Part shown: positions 52,839 to 61,391 of the stretch, piece after piece
How positions within the stretch are numbered: the first letter of the stretch is position 1
How the letters are laid out: every line of letters begins with the position of its first letter
Assembly: GCF_002161675.1 (NCBI RefSeq)
Contig: NZ_NFIH01000006.1
Location: 1-64,000, forward strand
From: Pseudoflavonifractor sp. An44
GTDB taxonomy: Bacteria > Bacillota > Clostridia > Oscillospirales > Oscillospiraceae
DNA length: 64,000 nt
Direction of reading: 5' to 3'
Made by a program: the position numbers and the translations under genes
Notes under the pieces: model-generated
What the model saw: the letters and a program-made list of their open reading frames with translations, nothing else
The model's database searches: none
Told to the model about the DNA's origin: nothing

Positions 52839-53732
52839 TCATTCTTCCTTTCCTGCCGGCTCGTCCGGCTGTATGGGTTCTAGTATGCCCTCCACGACCC
52901 GCCAGTGGCCGCCAGGGTCTTGAAAACTGCGGACCTGCTGGAAGCCTCGGTCCACCATCAGCTTTTTCACCGCTTCCTCCTGGTCGTAGCCGATCTCAAA
53001 GATCAGCTTGCCGCCGGGACGCAGGGCCCAGTTCCAGTGCAGGGTGATGGCCCGGTAGAAGTCCAGGCCGTCCTCGCCCCCGTCCAGAGCCAGGTGGGGC
53101 TCGTAGTCCCGCACCGAGTGGTCCAGCTCCTCCTCCACCACCTGGCGGGGGATGTAGGGGGGATTGCACACAATGAGGTCAAACTCGCCCAACTCCCGGG
53201 GGGGCGGCTGGAGGGCGTTGGCCTGGACCAGCTCCACCTGGTCGGCCAGCTGGCAGCGCATCAGGTTCTGCCGGGCCACCTCCAGGGCGTCCTGAGACCA
53301 GTCGGCCAGCACCACCTGGGCGTTGGGGCAGTTGTAGGCCAGAGCCAGCCCCACACAGCCGCTGCCGGTGCACAGGTCCAGCACCCGGGCCTGGGGCAAA
53401 TCCCGCACCGCCAAAATCCCCCGCTCCACCAGCAGTTCGGTGTCGGGGCGGGGAATCAGCACCTGGGGGGTGACAGTGAGGGTGAGGCCGTAGAACTCCC
53501 ACTCTCCAAGGATATAGGCGATGGGCTCCCCAGCCAGTCTGCGCTGGAGCAGGGCATCCACCTGCCCCTCGATGGCCTCGCTGGCATAGAGAGACAGGTC
53601 CCGGAGCACCTCTTCCCGGCGCTTGCCCAGGGCGGCGCACATCAGCTCCATGGCCTCCAGCTGGGCTTGCTCCACGCCGGACTCCTTGAGGGTGCGCCGT
53701 ACCGCTAAGTAAATATCGTTATACGTCTGCAT
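52839..53732 (-). CDS. prmC: Release factor glutamine methyltransferase PrmC
   Basis: This 297-residue enzyme methylates the GGQ Gln of RF1/RF2. It has the N-terminal helical domain, SAM motif VLDLCTGSGCVGLAL, and catalytic NPPYIP. It starts 25 bp after the DUF1385 gene. No prfA is nearby in this window. Confidence 0.95.
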   Translation of the reverse strand: MQTYNDIYLAVRRTLKESGVEQAQLEAMELMCAALGKRREEVLRDLSLYASEAIEGQVDALLQRRLAGEPIAYILGEWEFYGLTLTVTPQVLIPRPDTELLVERGILAVRDLPQARVLDLCTGSGCVGLALAYNCPNAQVVLADWSQDALEVARQNLMRCQLADQVELVQANALQPPPRELGEFDLIVCNPPYIPRQVVEEELDHSVRDYEPHLALDGGEDGLDFYRAITLHWNWALRPGGKLIFEIGYDQEEAVKKLMVDRGFQQVRSFQDPGGHWRVVEGILEPIQPDEPAGKEE

Positions 53733-53757
53733 GTCTGCCGCCTTTCTCTGTCTTCCA

Positions 53758-54738
53758 TTACCAGGCGTCGGCGCCCTTTTCCCGGGGCAGCACCAGCTTC
53801 AAAGCGGTAATGGCCACCTCGATCATGCTCTCATCCGGCTCAAAGGTGGTGAAATTCTGCATCCACATCCCCGGAGCCCGCAGGGCCCGACACAGGGCGT
53901 TGTCATGGCCGCCCACGTAGCGGTTGAACTCGTAGGTCACCCCCACAATGATGGGCAGCAGCACCAGGTGGAGCACCATGCGCAGCAGGGTGTTTTTGAT
54001 CTGCAAGGGGGTGAAAATCACAATGGAGAGGAAAATGGACACCACAATCACCACAAAGAGAAAGCTGGTGCCGCAGCGGGGATGGTGGCGGGGCTGCTTT
54101 TTCACGTTCTCCACGGTGAGCTCCAGGCCATTCTCATAGCAGTAAATGGCCTTGTGCTCCGCCCCGTGGTAGGAGAACACCCGGCGCATCTCCTTGGTGC
54201 GGGAGCACAGCCACAGGTAGCACAGGAAAATGGCCACCTTCATCACGCCTTCCACCACCGCCTGGACCCACAGAGGCATCTGGGGCCACACCAGGCGGAT
54301 GAGTCCGGTGAGGGCGGTGGGCAGCAGGATGAACAGGCCCACCGAGAAGGCGATCCCCAGGGCCGCCGCTATGGTGATGAAAATGGAGGCGGCCTTCTCC
54401 TGGGTGAAGTGGGCGTCCAGCCACTTCTCCAGCCAGCCGGGCTCCTCGTCCTCCTCCTGCTCCAGCCCCTCCTCGGACACCTCGGCGGAGTGCATCAGGG
54501 CCTGGACTCCGTGAACCATGGCCGAGCCGAAGACGAACACCCCTCGCACCAGGGGCAGCTTGGCAAACCGGCTCCGGGGTTGAATCTTTTTGGTGGTGAT
54601 ATCCAGCTCCCCATTGGGCTTGCGCACCACGATGGCCCGCTTCTCCGGGCCCTGCATCATAATGCCCTCAATGAGGGCCTGACCACCGCAGGTGGTCTTG
54701 TAAGGCGTCCCACAGGGGGACGCAGACTGATTGGACAT
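53758..54738 (-). CDS. DUF1385 membrane protein (YqhQ-like)
   Basis: This 326-residue protein has the DUF1385 landmarks GGQALIEGIMMQGP, RRVFSYHGAEHKAIYCYE, HPRCGTSFLF and several helices. Function unknown; it is often encoded beside prmC in Firmicutes. The ATG at 54738 follows aaaggag by 9 bp; earlier ATGs at 54765 and 54819 are less supported. First gene of the housekeeping operon. Confidence 0.88.
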   Translation of the reverse strand: MSNQSASPCGTPYKTTCGGQALIEGIMMQGPEKRAIVVRKPNGELDITTKKIQPRSRFAKLPLVRGVFVFGSAMVHGVQALMHSAEVSEEGLEQEEDEEPGWLEKWLDAHFTQEKAASIFITIAAALGIAFSVGLFILLPTALTGLIRLVWPQMPLWVQAVVEGVMKVAIFLCYLWLCSRTKEMRRVFSYHGAEHKAIYCYENGLELTVENVKKQPRHHPRCGTSFLFVVIVVSIFLSIVIFTPLQIKNTLLRMVLHLVLLPIIVGVTYEFNRYVGGHDNALCRALRAPGMWMQNFTTFEPDESMIEVAITALKLVLPREKGADAW

Positions 54739-54790
54739 GGGATTGAACTCCTTTATCTCGTGCATACTCCCCCCTGTCCTTCCACGGAAC

Positions 54791-54819
54791 ATCTTAGCAG
54801 ATGGCGGGAAAAATGACAA
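54791..54819 (-). promoter_or_regulatory. Promoter of the DUF1385-recA-pgsA operon
   Basis: Reverse strand TTGTCA and TAAGAT with 17-bp spacing, about 50 bp before the DUF1385 start. Confidence 0.7.
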
Positions 54820-54841
54820 GGGTTTTCGTACATTTGTTTCA

Positions 54842-56311
54842 TTATTCCAGGGTCATGGGCAGGCGCAGGGTGACCACGCAGCCGCCGCCCATGGCGTTTT
54901 CAATATCCAGGGTGCCGCCGTGGCAGGTGACGATCTCCTCACACACGGCCAGGCCGATGCCGGAGCCACGGGCCTTGGAAGAGCCCTTGTAGAACTTGTA
55001 CTTGACGTAGGGCAGCTCCTCCTCGGGGACGCCGGGGCCGAAGTCCCGCACCCGGATGGCCACCATGTTCCCCTCGGGGTGGATGGACACATCCACTTCG
55101 CCGCCGGACCCGCCGTGCTTGTCGGCGTTGTCCAGCAGGTTGCAAAACACCTGGCGCAGCCGCTCCGGGTCGCCGCTGATGGGGGGGAACTCCTCTTCGC
55201 ACTCGATATACTCCAGCTTCAAGCCCTTGCGGCGGAAGAACTCCCGGTAGGTGTACACAGCGTCCTCCAGCTCCGCCTTGATATCAATGGGCTCCACGGA
55301 CAGGTTGAACCGCCCGGTCTCAATGCGGGAGAACTCCAGCAGCTCCTCCACCATGTTGGTCAGGCGTCGGGCCTCGGAGACGATGATGCCCATGCCCTTT
55401 TTCACGTCCTCTGCGTCCCGCACCTCGCCGTTGTACAGGGTCTCCGCCCAGCCGTTGATGGCGGTGAGAGGAGTACGCAGCTCGTGGGACACCGAGGAGA
55501 TAAACTCCGACTGAGTCTTCTCCGCCTGGTCAATCTTCATGGACATGTCGTTGATGGCGTCCACCAGCTGGCCCATCTCGTCGTCGCCCCGCACCTCCAT
55601 CTGCACGCCGTAGCTGCCGGCGGCGATGCGCTTGGCGGTCTCGGTGACCCGGGTCACCGGCTCCAGAATCATGCGGATGAAGTAGGAGGCGTAGAGCACC
55701 ATCAGGGCGATGATGACCATGCCCACCAGCACGCTGATGCCCACCACCTTCAACATCTGGGCCTGGAGCAGGCGCAGAGAGGTGACCAGGCGCACCACAC
55801 CCACCACCGAGCCGTTGTACACGATGGGAGCGGAGGCGGCCATGAGGTAGTCCTGGGTGGAGGTATCCTCCCCCCGCCAGGTGGACAGCTCTTGGGTCTG
55901 GATGGCCTCTTCAATGTCATCCCCCTGGGGGGTGGCACCGGAGATATCCATGAGGGAGGTCATGCGTACCTCGCCGTCGGGGGTGAGAAACTGCACCTCG
56001 ATGGTGTTTTTCTCCTCAAACTGGTTGATGAACTGCCGGGCCGCATAGAGGTAGGTGGTCTCGGTGTAGTTCTGAAACATCCCGGCCGCCGTCTGGGCCT
56101 TGCTCTCCAGGGTGGCGGCGATGGTGGCCAGGTAGTAGTTGTAAATGGCCAGGGAGAAGGCGGACACGGCAATGGCCACAATGGCAAAGGTGGTCACCAG
56201 GGTATTCACCAGCCAGCGGCGACGCAGCACGCCCCGGCGCACCGCCTTTTTCTTCTGCTCCTGTCCCTCCTTCTTCCGCTTGCCGGGAAGGGGGATCTTC
56301 TTCCAAATCAT
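54842..56311 (-). CDS. Sensor histidine kinase
   Basis: This 489-residue kinase has helix 1 (about 35-57), an outer sensor domain, helix 2 (about 188-212), HAMP (about 215-265), the H box SSVSHELRTPL (His276), and N, G1 and G2 boxes (NLLDNADKHGG, DFGPGVPEEE, GSGIGLAV). It phosphorylates the response regulator encoded just before it (31-bp gap). It forms an operon with that regulator and a lipoprotein of unknown ligand. Confidence 0.92.
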   Translation of the reverse strand: MIWKKIPLPGKRKKEGQEQKKKAVRRGVLRRRWLVNTLVTTFAIVAIAVSAFSLAIYNYYLATIAATLESKAQTAAGMFQNYTETTYLYAARQFINQFEEKNTIEVQFLTPDGEVRMTSLMDISGATPQGDDIEEAIQTQELSTWRGEDTSTQDYLMAASAPIVYNGSVVGVVRLVTSLRLLQAQMLKVVGISVLVGMVIIALMVLYASYFIRMILEPVTRVTETAKRIAAGSYGVQMEVRGDDEMGQLVDAINDMSMKIDQAEKTQSEFISSVSHELRTPLTAINGWAETLYNGEVRDAEDVKKGMGIIVSEARRLTNMVEELLEFSRIETGRFNLSVEPIDIKAELEDAVYTYREFFRRKGLKLEYIECEEEFPPISGDPERLRQVFCNLLDNADKHGGSGGEVDVSIHPEGNMVAIRVRDFGPGVPEEELPYVKYKFYKGSSKARGSGIGLAVCEEIVTCHGGTLDIENAMGGGCVVTLRLPMTLE

Positions 56312-56342
56312 CTTATATCCTCTCCATGCTCTTCACGCCGCA

Positions 56343-57032
56343 TTAGCAGCCCCATTTATAGCCAAAGCCCCAGACGGTGTTGATGTAGGTGGGATTCTGG
56401 GGGTCATCCTCCAGCTTGATGCGCAGGCGGCGAATGTTCACGTCCACGATCTTCAGCTCTCCAATGTAGTCCTTGCCCCACACCGCGTCCAGAATCTCCT
56501 CCCGGGCCAGGGCCTTCCCCGGGTTGTCCATAAACAGCTTGACGATGGAGTATTCCACCTGGGTCAGCTTCACCCGCTGGCCGTTTTTCTCCAGGGTGCG
56601 GTTGCGGGTGTTGAGGAGGAAGGGGGGCTGATGAATCTCGTCGGTCTCCCGGGTGGTCTCTCCGCCGGTGCGGCGGTACAAAGCGTCCACTCGGGCGGTG
56701 AGCTCGGCGGGCGAGAAGGGCTTGGTGACATAGTCGTCCGCCCCGGTCATCAGGCCGGTGACCTTGTCCATCTCCTGGGTGAGGGCGGTGAGCATGATGA
56801 TGCCGATCTGGGAATTGCCCGCCCGGATGCGGCGGCACACCTCAAAGCCGTCCATCTCGCCGGGGAGCATAATGTCCAGCAGCGCCACCCGAATGTCCGG
56901 GTGCCGGGCGATCTGCTCCAGGGCCTCTTCCCCGGTGCCCGCCTCGATGGTCTCATATCCCGCACGCTTGAGGTTGATGACCACAAAGCTGCGGATGTTG
57001 GACTCGTCCTCCAATACCAATACTTTTTTCAT
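56343..57032 (-). CDS. OmpR-family response regulator
   Basis: This 229-residue regulator has the receiver domain (phosphoacceptor Asp53 in LLDIMLPGEMDG, Lys in YVTKPF) and a winged-helix C-terminal domain (VDVNIRRLRIKLED, YINTVWGFGYKW). It lies 14 bp after the lipoprotein gene and precedes the kinase. Confidence 0.94.
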   Translation of the reverse strand: MKKVLVLEDESNIRSFVVINLKRAGYETIEAGTGEEALEQIARHPDIRVALLDIMLPGEMDGFEVCRRIRAGNSQIGIIMLTALTQEMDKVTGLMTGADDYVTKPFSPAELTARVDALYRRTGGETTRETDEIHQPPFLLNTRNRTLEKNGQRVKLTQVEYSIVKLFMDNPGKALAREEILDAVWGKDYIGELKIVDVNIRRLRIKLEDDPQNPTYINTVWGFGYKWGC

Positions 57033-57046
57033 GGTGGCTCACTCCT

Positions 57047-58417
57047 TTAAGATTCACTGTCCCAGGCCACGGTGATGAGGAAGAACCGCTGGGCCAGTTC
57101 GTTGGCTTTCAGTTTGCAATCCCACACGCCCTCTTCCAGGGAGGCGGCGTAGATGGTGGTGCTGTCGCTGTACAGGGTCACGCGGCCAGGCAGCATGGCC
57201 CGGGCCTGACGGTTGCTGCCGGTCAGGCGGTAGATGGTCAAGAAGGGCTTGGGCTCCTGGCCCTCTTCCCCGGAGTTATAGTAGAACACCACCGAACGCT
57301 CGCCCCGGTGGCTGAGAGAGTCGTCCCGGGCCACGGCGATGTTCTCCGGCCAGTTGTCCGGCAACACCAGGTACCAGCCGTCAGCCTGACAGTGGTAGGT
57401 GACACAGCTGATGGCCAGGCTGCCGTTGGCGTTGACCTGGCACCAGTAAATCACCGACTCTTCGGACTCCTCCCCCTCCTTGACGCTGGGCAGCTTCACA
57501 GGGATGGGAATTTCCAGCACGCCGTCCTTGTTGATGTCGGACAGAGACACCCCGGTGTCCACCCGAGAGGTCACCTCGCTGTAGCCCGCCTGCTTGTTTA
57601 ATGTGACATTGTGCAGGCGTCCGTCCGCCACCGTCATCACGTCGGTGAGGGTCCCGCCGGAGAACAGCGAGGAGGCAAACACCGCCGGGGTGCCGTCGGC
57701 CAGCTTGCCCGGCACCATGGAGTACACCCCATAGATGCCATTGGACAGGGGGGCGGAGGAGGTCATGGTCATCACGCCGCCGTTATAGTCGTAAAATTCC
57801 GCCAGGTTGGCCCCGTCCCCGGTGCTGTCCTGGTGGCAGACCACGATCTCCTTGGCGCCGTCCTGGTCCAGGTCGGTGACCAGATAGCTCTCATTATAGG
57901 TGGTGCTCATCAGCTCGCTGACCCCTGCGTCCAACAGGGCATAGGCGGAGAGGATGTGCACCTTGGTGCTCATCTGCCAGGAGACGATGAGGTCCAGGGT
58001 CCCGTCCCCCGTCACGTCCTCATAGGTCACGGAGTTGATGGAGGTGCCGTCCCCTTCCACCACGTAGGTCAGGCGGTAGTCGTTGTCCGCACCCTTGCGG
58101 AACAGGCACACCCGCAGAGGCTTCTCCTCTGCCGAGGTGACTCGGAGAAACACCGCCGCCATCTCTTGCTCTCCATCTCCGTTGAGGTCCAGCAGCTGCA
58201 CCGTGGAGGTGTTGCTGCCCGAGCTGATGGTGGCGTACTCCGCCCCCTGCTGGTCCATCACGTCCTGGATGGTGCTCTGGAGCTGGGAATATGCCTCGGG
58301 CAGGATGGGCAGGGCGTACATCCCCTCGGACTGCTCAAACATACAACCGCATAAGCTCAACGATAGGCACAGCAGCATGGCACACAGCCCCACACCGCGA
58401 AACACTCGTTTTTTCAC
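57047..58417 (-). CDS. Lipoprotein with Asp-rich calcium-loop-like repeats
   Basis: This 456-residue product has a lipoprotein signal (LCLSLSLCGC) and four loops of D-x-(D/N)-G-D type: DLNGDGEQE, DVTGDGTLD, DLDQDGAKE and DINKDGVLE, as in FG-GAP/VCBS or EF-hand-like calcium sites. The rest looks like a beta-propeller-type outer domain. The GTG at 58417 has gagg at proper distance; a longer frame to 58504 is not supported. Co-transcription with the two-component system suggests a sensing or output role. Confidence 0.8.
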   Translation of the reverse strand: MKKRVFRGVGLCAMLLCLSLSLCGCMFEQSEGMYALPILPEAYSQLQSTIQDVMDQQGAEYATISSGSNTSTVQLLDLNGDGEQEMAAVFLRVTSAEEKPLRVCLFRKGADNDYRLTYVVEGDGTSINSVTYEDVTGDGTLDLIVSWQMSTKVHILSAYALLDAGVSELMSTTYNESYLVTDLDQDGAKEIVVCHQDSTGDGANLAEFYDYNGGVMTMTSSAPLSNGIYGVYSMVPGKLADGTPAVFASSLFSGGTLTDVMTVADGRLHNVTLNKQAGYSEVTSRVDTGVSLSDINKDGVLEIPIPVKLPSVKEGEESEESVIYWCQVNANGSLAISCVTYHCQADGWYLVLPDNWPENIAVARDDSLSHRGERSVVFYYNSGEEGQEPKPFLTIYRLTGSNRQARAMLPGRVTLYSDSTTIYAASLEEGVWDCKLKANELAQRFFLITVAWDSES

Positions 58418-58563
58418 CGTTCTAACCTCATTTCTTTTGCTGGGCTTGACCCCTCCGGCTGTCTGAGGGGAATTTCGTAGCTTACCATTATGATATGATA
58501 CCACAATCCCCCGCCCTTGCCTATGCTTATTTCCGTCTCTGGGAGTTATTTTTTATTTTCTTC

Positions 58564-58592
58564 TTTACAAACGGAAATTTTCCTGCTATACT
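58564..58592 (+). promoter_or_regulatory. Promoter of tRNA-Arg
   Basis: TTTACA and TATACT with 17-bp spacing, 20 bp before the tRNA. Confidence 0.8.
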
Positions 58593-58611
58593 ATTCAAGC
58601 ATCATAAAGAT

Positions 58612-58688
58612 GCGCCCGTAGTTCAATTGGATAGAGCGTCAGATTCCGGTTCTGAATGTTGGGGGTTCGAGTCCCTTCGGGCGTACCA
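58612..58688 (+). tRNA. tRNA-Arg (CCG)
   Basis: A 77-nt cloverleaf with an encoded CCA: acceptor gcgcccg/cgggcgt, D-arm, anticodon stem tcaga/tctga with loop ttCCGgt (anticodon CCG), and T-loop ttcgagt. The last 14 bases recur at 58839-58852. Confidence 0.95.
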
Positions 58689-58726
58689 AGCTAGGATAGA
58701 TCGTAAGGTCTACCCTAGCTTTTTTC
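58688..58726 (+). terminator. Terminator of tRNA-Arg
   Basis: A two-part stem (aagctagg and tagatc with complements) and a T-rich tail at the CCA end. Confidence 0.8.
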
Positions 58727-58838
58727 TTTTTCCACCTTCTGCGTCTACCGCCAATCAGGCTTCGTCCACAGGACTCGCCTTCTTGGGAAGGGACCCGCAG
58801 CGGGAAAACGTGCCACAGGCACCTTTTCCTCGCTTCGG

Positions 58839-58889
58839 CTTCGGGCGTACCAAAAATCGATAAGTTCCGCAAGGAGCTTGTCGATTTTT
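58839..58889 (+). repeat. 14-bp copy of the tRNA-Arg 3' end with its own terminator
   Basis: cttcgggcgtacca at 58839-58852 repeats the tRNA tail, and a 17-bp-arm hairpin (aaaaatcga...) with T run follows to 58889. The 150 bp between the tRNA and this copy hold no gene. The same plan occurs after tRNA-Pro. From 58890 to 59170 I see only AT-rich partly palindromic sequence (tattcact repeats) and a small hairpin at about 59010-59035. Confidence 0.55.
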
Positions 58890-59173
58890 ACTTATTCACT
58901 ATTCTCTATTCACTCTTCACTAAATCTGATGGGTCGATTTTTGGAAGTGAATAAGTGATAGTGAATAGGGAAGAAGTATGGTGTGCCGCATAGCGGCACC
59001 GATTATATATAAGGAGCACTTGCAGCGGCAAGTGCTCTTTTCATTTTAGAAGGTATCATCTGTGAAGGCTGAATATGAGTACGCCATGGGCCAGAACATC
59101 TGCACTATGAAGAGCTGTTTGTATAGCCCGCCACTCCCCTGAAAAAATTTTTTGAAAAATCTCAATTTGCCTC

Positions 59174-59225
59174 TTTACAAACAGGCACCCCTGTGGTATT
59201 CTCTTAACAAGAACAGTTCCTGTTA
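59174..59225 (+). promoter_or_regulatory. Promoter and likely operator of the perR-rubrerythrin unit
   Basis: TTTACA and TATTCT 17 bp apart. A dyad taaca-agaacagttcc-tgtta follows right at the transcription start, a fitting site for autoregulation by the Fur-family protein. Confidence 0.65.
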
Positions 59226-59239
59226 GCGAGGTGACAGCA

Positions 59240-59632
59240 ATGATCTGCAGACGCAGCGTAAAGCGCGACGCCATGCTGGACTTGCTGCGAAGCACCGACT
59301 GCCACCCCTCGGCAGACTGGATCTTTCAGCAGCTCCGGCCCTTGTATCCAGACCTGAGTCTGGGCACAGTGTACCGCAATCTCAACCAGCTGTGTGAGCA
59401 TGGACTCATCAAGCGGGTGGGAACGGTGAATGGCCAAGAGCGGTATGACGGGGATGTGAGTCCCCACGCACACTTTGTGTGCAACTGCTGCGGTTCCGTT
59501 CTGGACCTGCCTCCCAGTCCCCCCACCCAGGGGTATGTGGAGGAATGCAGCAAACAATTTGGGTTCGAAGCAACAAGCTATGAGGTTCATGTCTTTGGCC
59601 TGTGTCAGGCCTGCAAAAAATTAAAACAGTGA
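59240..59632 (+). CDS. Fur-family peroxide regulator (PerR-like)
   Basis: This 130-residue regulator has the Fur winged helix ([33 protein letters not shown]), the metal site HAHFVC, and structural zinc Cys pairs CNCC and CQAC. It starts at the ATG 59240 after gaggtga. It lies 14 bp before a rubrerythrin gene, so peroxide sensing (PerR) rather than iron or zinc uptake is the likely role. Confidence 0.85.
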   Translation: MICRRSVKRDAMLDLLRSTDCHPSADWIFQQLRPLYPDLSLGTVYRNLNQLCEHGLIKRVGTVNGQERYDGDVSPHAHFVCNCCGSVLDLPPSPPTQGYVEECSKQFGFEATSYEVHVFGLCQACKKLKQ

Positions 59633-59646
59633 AGGAGATTATTATC

Positions 59647-60234
59647 ATGAAGAAATGGATTTGCCCCGTCTGCGGTTACATTCACGAGGGAGAGACCGCT
59701 CCCGCCGAGTGCCCCGTCTGCCACGTCCCCGGCTCCAAGTTCATTGAGCAGAGCGGCGAGCTGAAGCTGGCTGCCGAGCACGAGTACGGCATCTACGGCA
59801 AGACCGTCAAGAACAACGAGAACATCAGCGACGAGGACAAGGCTTACATCCGTGAGCAGCTGATGGCCAACTTCACCGGCGAGTGCTCCGAGGTTGGTAT
59901 GTACCTGTGCATGGCCCGCATCGCTCACCGTGAGGGTTACCCCGAGATCGGTCTGTACTGGGAGAAGGCCGCCTTTGAGGAGGCTGAGCACGCCGCTAAG
60001 TTCGCCGAGCTGCTGGGCGAGGAGCTGGAGCCCAACATGAAGGCCTCCACCAAGGACAACCTGGCCTGGCGTGTGGACTGCGAGTTCGGCGCTACCCAGG
60101 GCAAGATGGACCTGGCTCTGTGCGCCAAGAAGAACGGCCTGGACGCCATCCACGACACCGTCCACGAGATGGCTCGCGACGAGGCCCGCCACGGCAAGGC
60201 TCTGAAGGGTCTGCTGGAGCGTTACTTCAAGTAA
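59647..60234 (+). CDS. rbr: Reverse rubrerythrin (rubredoxin domain first)
   Basis: This 195-residue protein has an N-terminal rubredoxin site (CPVCG, CPVCH, Cys6, 9, 22 and 25) followed by a ferritin-like diiron domain ([41 protein letters not shown]). This order, reverse of classical rubrerythrin, is typical of clostridial peroxide/oxygen reductases. It removes H2O2 using electrons from NADH via redox carriers. Codon use is strongly biased, suggesting high expression. The end of its coding region and the terminator are copied twice downstream. Confidence 0.93.
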   Translation: MKKWICPVCGYIHEGETAPAECPVCHVPGSKFIEQSGELKLAAEHEYGIYGKTVKNNENISDEDKAYIREQLMANFTGECSEVGMYLCMARIAHREGYPEIGLYWEKAAFEEAEHAAKFAELLGEELEPNMKASTKDNLAWRVDCEFGATQGKMDLALCAKKNGLDAIHDTVHEMARDEARHGKALKGLLERYFK

Positions 60235-60747
60235 GAAACTTCCCCACTTCCCTGGACTTCGGTCCAGGGAAGTGCTTTTTCTTTTTCGTGGCGGGCCTCG
60301 TCTTACAAGCGTTTTCGCTCCCAGCGAAAACCTTGGCACAGGCGGAATCCACTTTCGCCTGTGCTTTGAAATCCTGGGGCCCCCACGGGGCTAGACCCGT
60401 GGGGCGGCTCGTCACGGCAAAGGCTCTGAAGGGTCTGCTGGAGCGTTACTTCAAGTAAGAGACTTCCCTACTTCCCTGGACTTCGGTCCAGGGAAGTGCT
60501 TTTTCTTTTTCGTGGCGGGCCTCGTCAAATCAAAATCAGCTCGCCATGGCAAGGCTCTAGCAACACCCCCAAATCAAAGCCCAACGCAGTGGGTTTGATT
60601 TGGAGAGGAGGAATAACGGAGCGTAGCGAATGTTTCTCCTGGGAGAAACGCAGCGGATGCGCAGTTTATTCCGACGAGCTGGAGCGTTACTTCAAGTAAG
60701 AAACTTCCCCACTTCCCTGGACTTCGGTCCAGGGAAGTGCTTTTTCT
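60191..60747 (+). repeat. Rubrerythrin tail plus terminator in three copies
   Basis: Unit 1 (60191-60302) is the end of the gene, its stop, and terminator. Unit 2 (60414-60526) repeats it almost perfectly, from acggcaaaggctctgaag through the terminator. Unit 3 (60678-60747) has gctggagcgttacttcaag, stop and terminator. A shorter piece (60541-60560) repeats the middle. Frames with no start before units 2 and 3 would encode only LLERYFK tails. This is local segmental duplication; no gene is seen between the units. Confidence 0.9.
60246..60280 (+). terminator. Terminator of rbr (first copy)
   Basis: A 12-bp stem (acttccctggac / gtccagggaagt) with a ttcg loop and T run. Near-identical copies lie at about 60470-60505 and 60711-60747. 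Confidence 0.9.
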
Positions 60748-60805
60748 ATTCATCCCCGGGCTTCGGCTCGGGATTTTTTCTTCCATCCAGACCTGCCAGT
60801 CTGGC

Positions 60806-61317
60806 GGGGACGCTCCCCGCTGGGGGTTCCTTTTGCTCGGTCAAAAGGAACCAAAATCCGCTTAGGGCGTTCCCCCCTAAGAACCTCCCTTGGGGTACGA
60901 GGCTGGAACTGCGTCAAGGCTATTCCGGCCCGTCACCCTTGCTGTGGCTCCTGTTTGTGCCACCACACCAGGCCACCTTGGGCAGCTGGCCCTATCGCCA
61001 GGTGGTTTCCACAGCCGGGCCTACCCTGGCCAAGCGGCGTTCCCGCCGCCGGGAGCCATTCCATCGATAGCTGGGAACAGCGGCTCACCAGGGTAAGGCC
61101 CTGGAAGTAGAAGTTTTACTTGCCGTAGAAGCTGGCACTTACAAAAGAATTGCCATGCCATCTATGTGACCCCGCCGAACCAAGGGCCGAAAAGAGGAGA
61201 ACGCAGATACACCCAGTACCGCAGGGTGGATTCCACAAGGCGGGGGAAGGCCCCGCCTTTGGCGATTCTTTCGTCTATTTCTCATCGCTGAGAAATAGAC
61301 CCCCAGCGGAGCGTCCC
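60806..61317 (+). repeat. 512-bp structured non-coding element, copy 2
   Basis: Same orientation and block order as 48637-49143. The ends again form an inverted repeat (gggacgctcc ... ggagcgtccc). The first inner hairpin is ggttccttttgc ... aaaaggaacc and the last is gtctatttctc ... gagaaatagac; both differ from copy 1 in paired positions on both arms. About a quarter of positions differ outside the shared blocks. Confidence 0.85.
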
Positions 61318-61326
61318 TGGTTTGCG

Positions 61327-61355
61327 TTGCCTTCCCTGCCATATTTGTGTATAAT
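61327..61355 (+). promoter_or_regulatory. Promoter of the cation efflux gene
   Basis: TTGCCT and TATAAT 17 bp apart, ending 36 bp before the start codon. Confidence 0.75.
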
Positions 61356-61391
61356 AAAATGCTAACTATTTCATAAGGGAGGTCCTTACCA

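Noticed and set aside
60417-60747. Short ORFs ending LLERYFK as new genes
   Set aside because: They are duplicated rbr tails lacking starts and SD sites.
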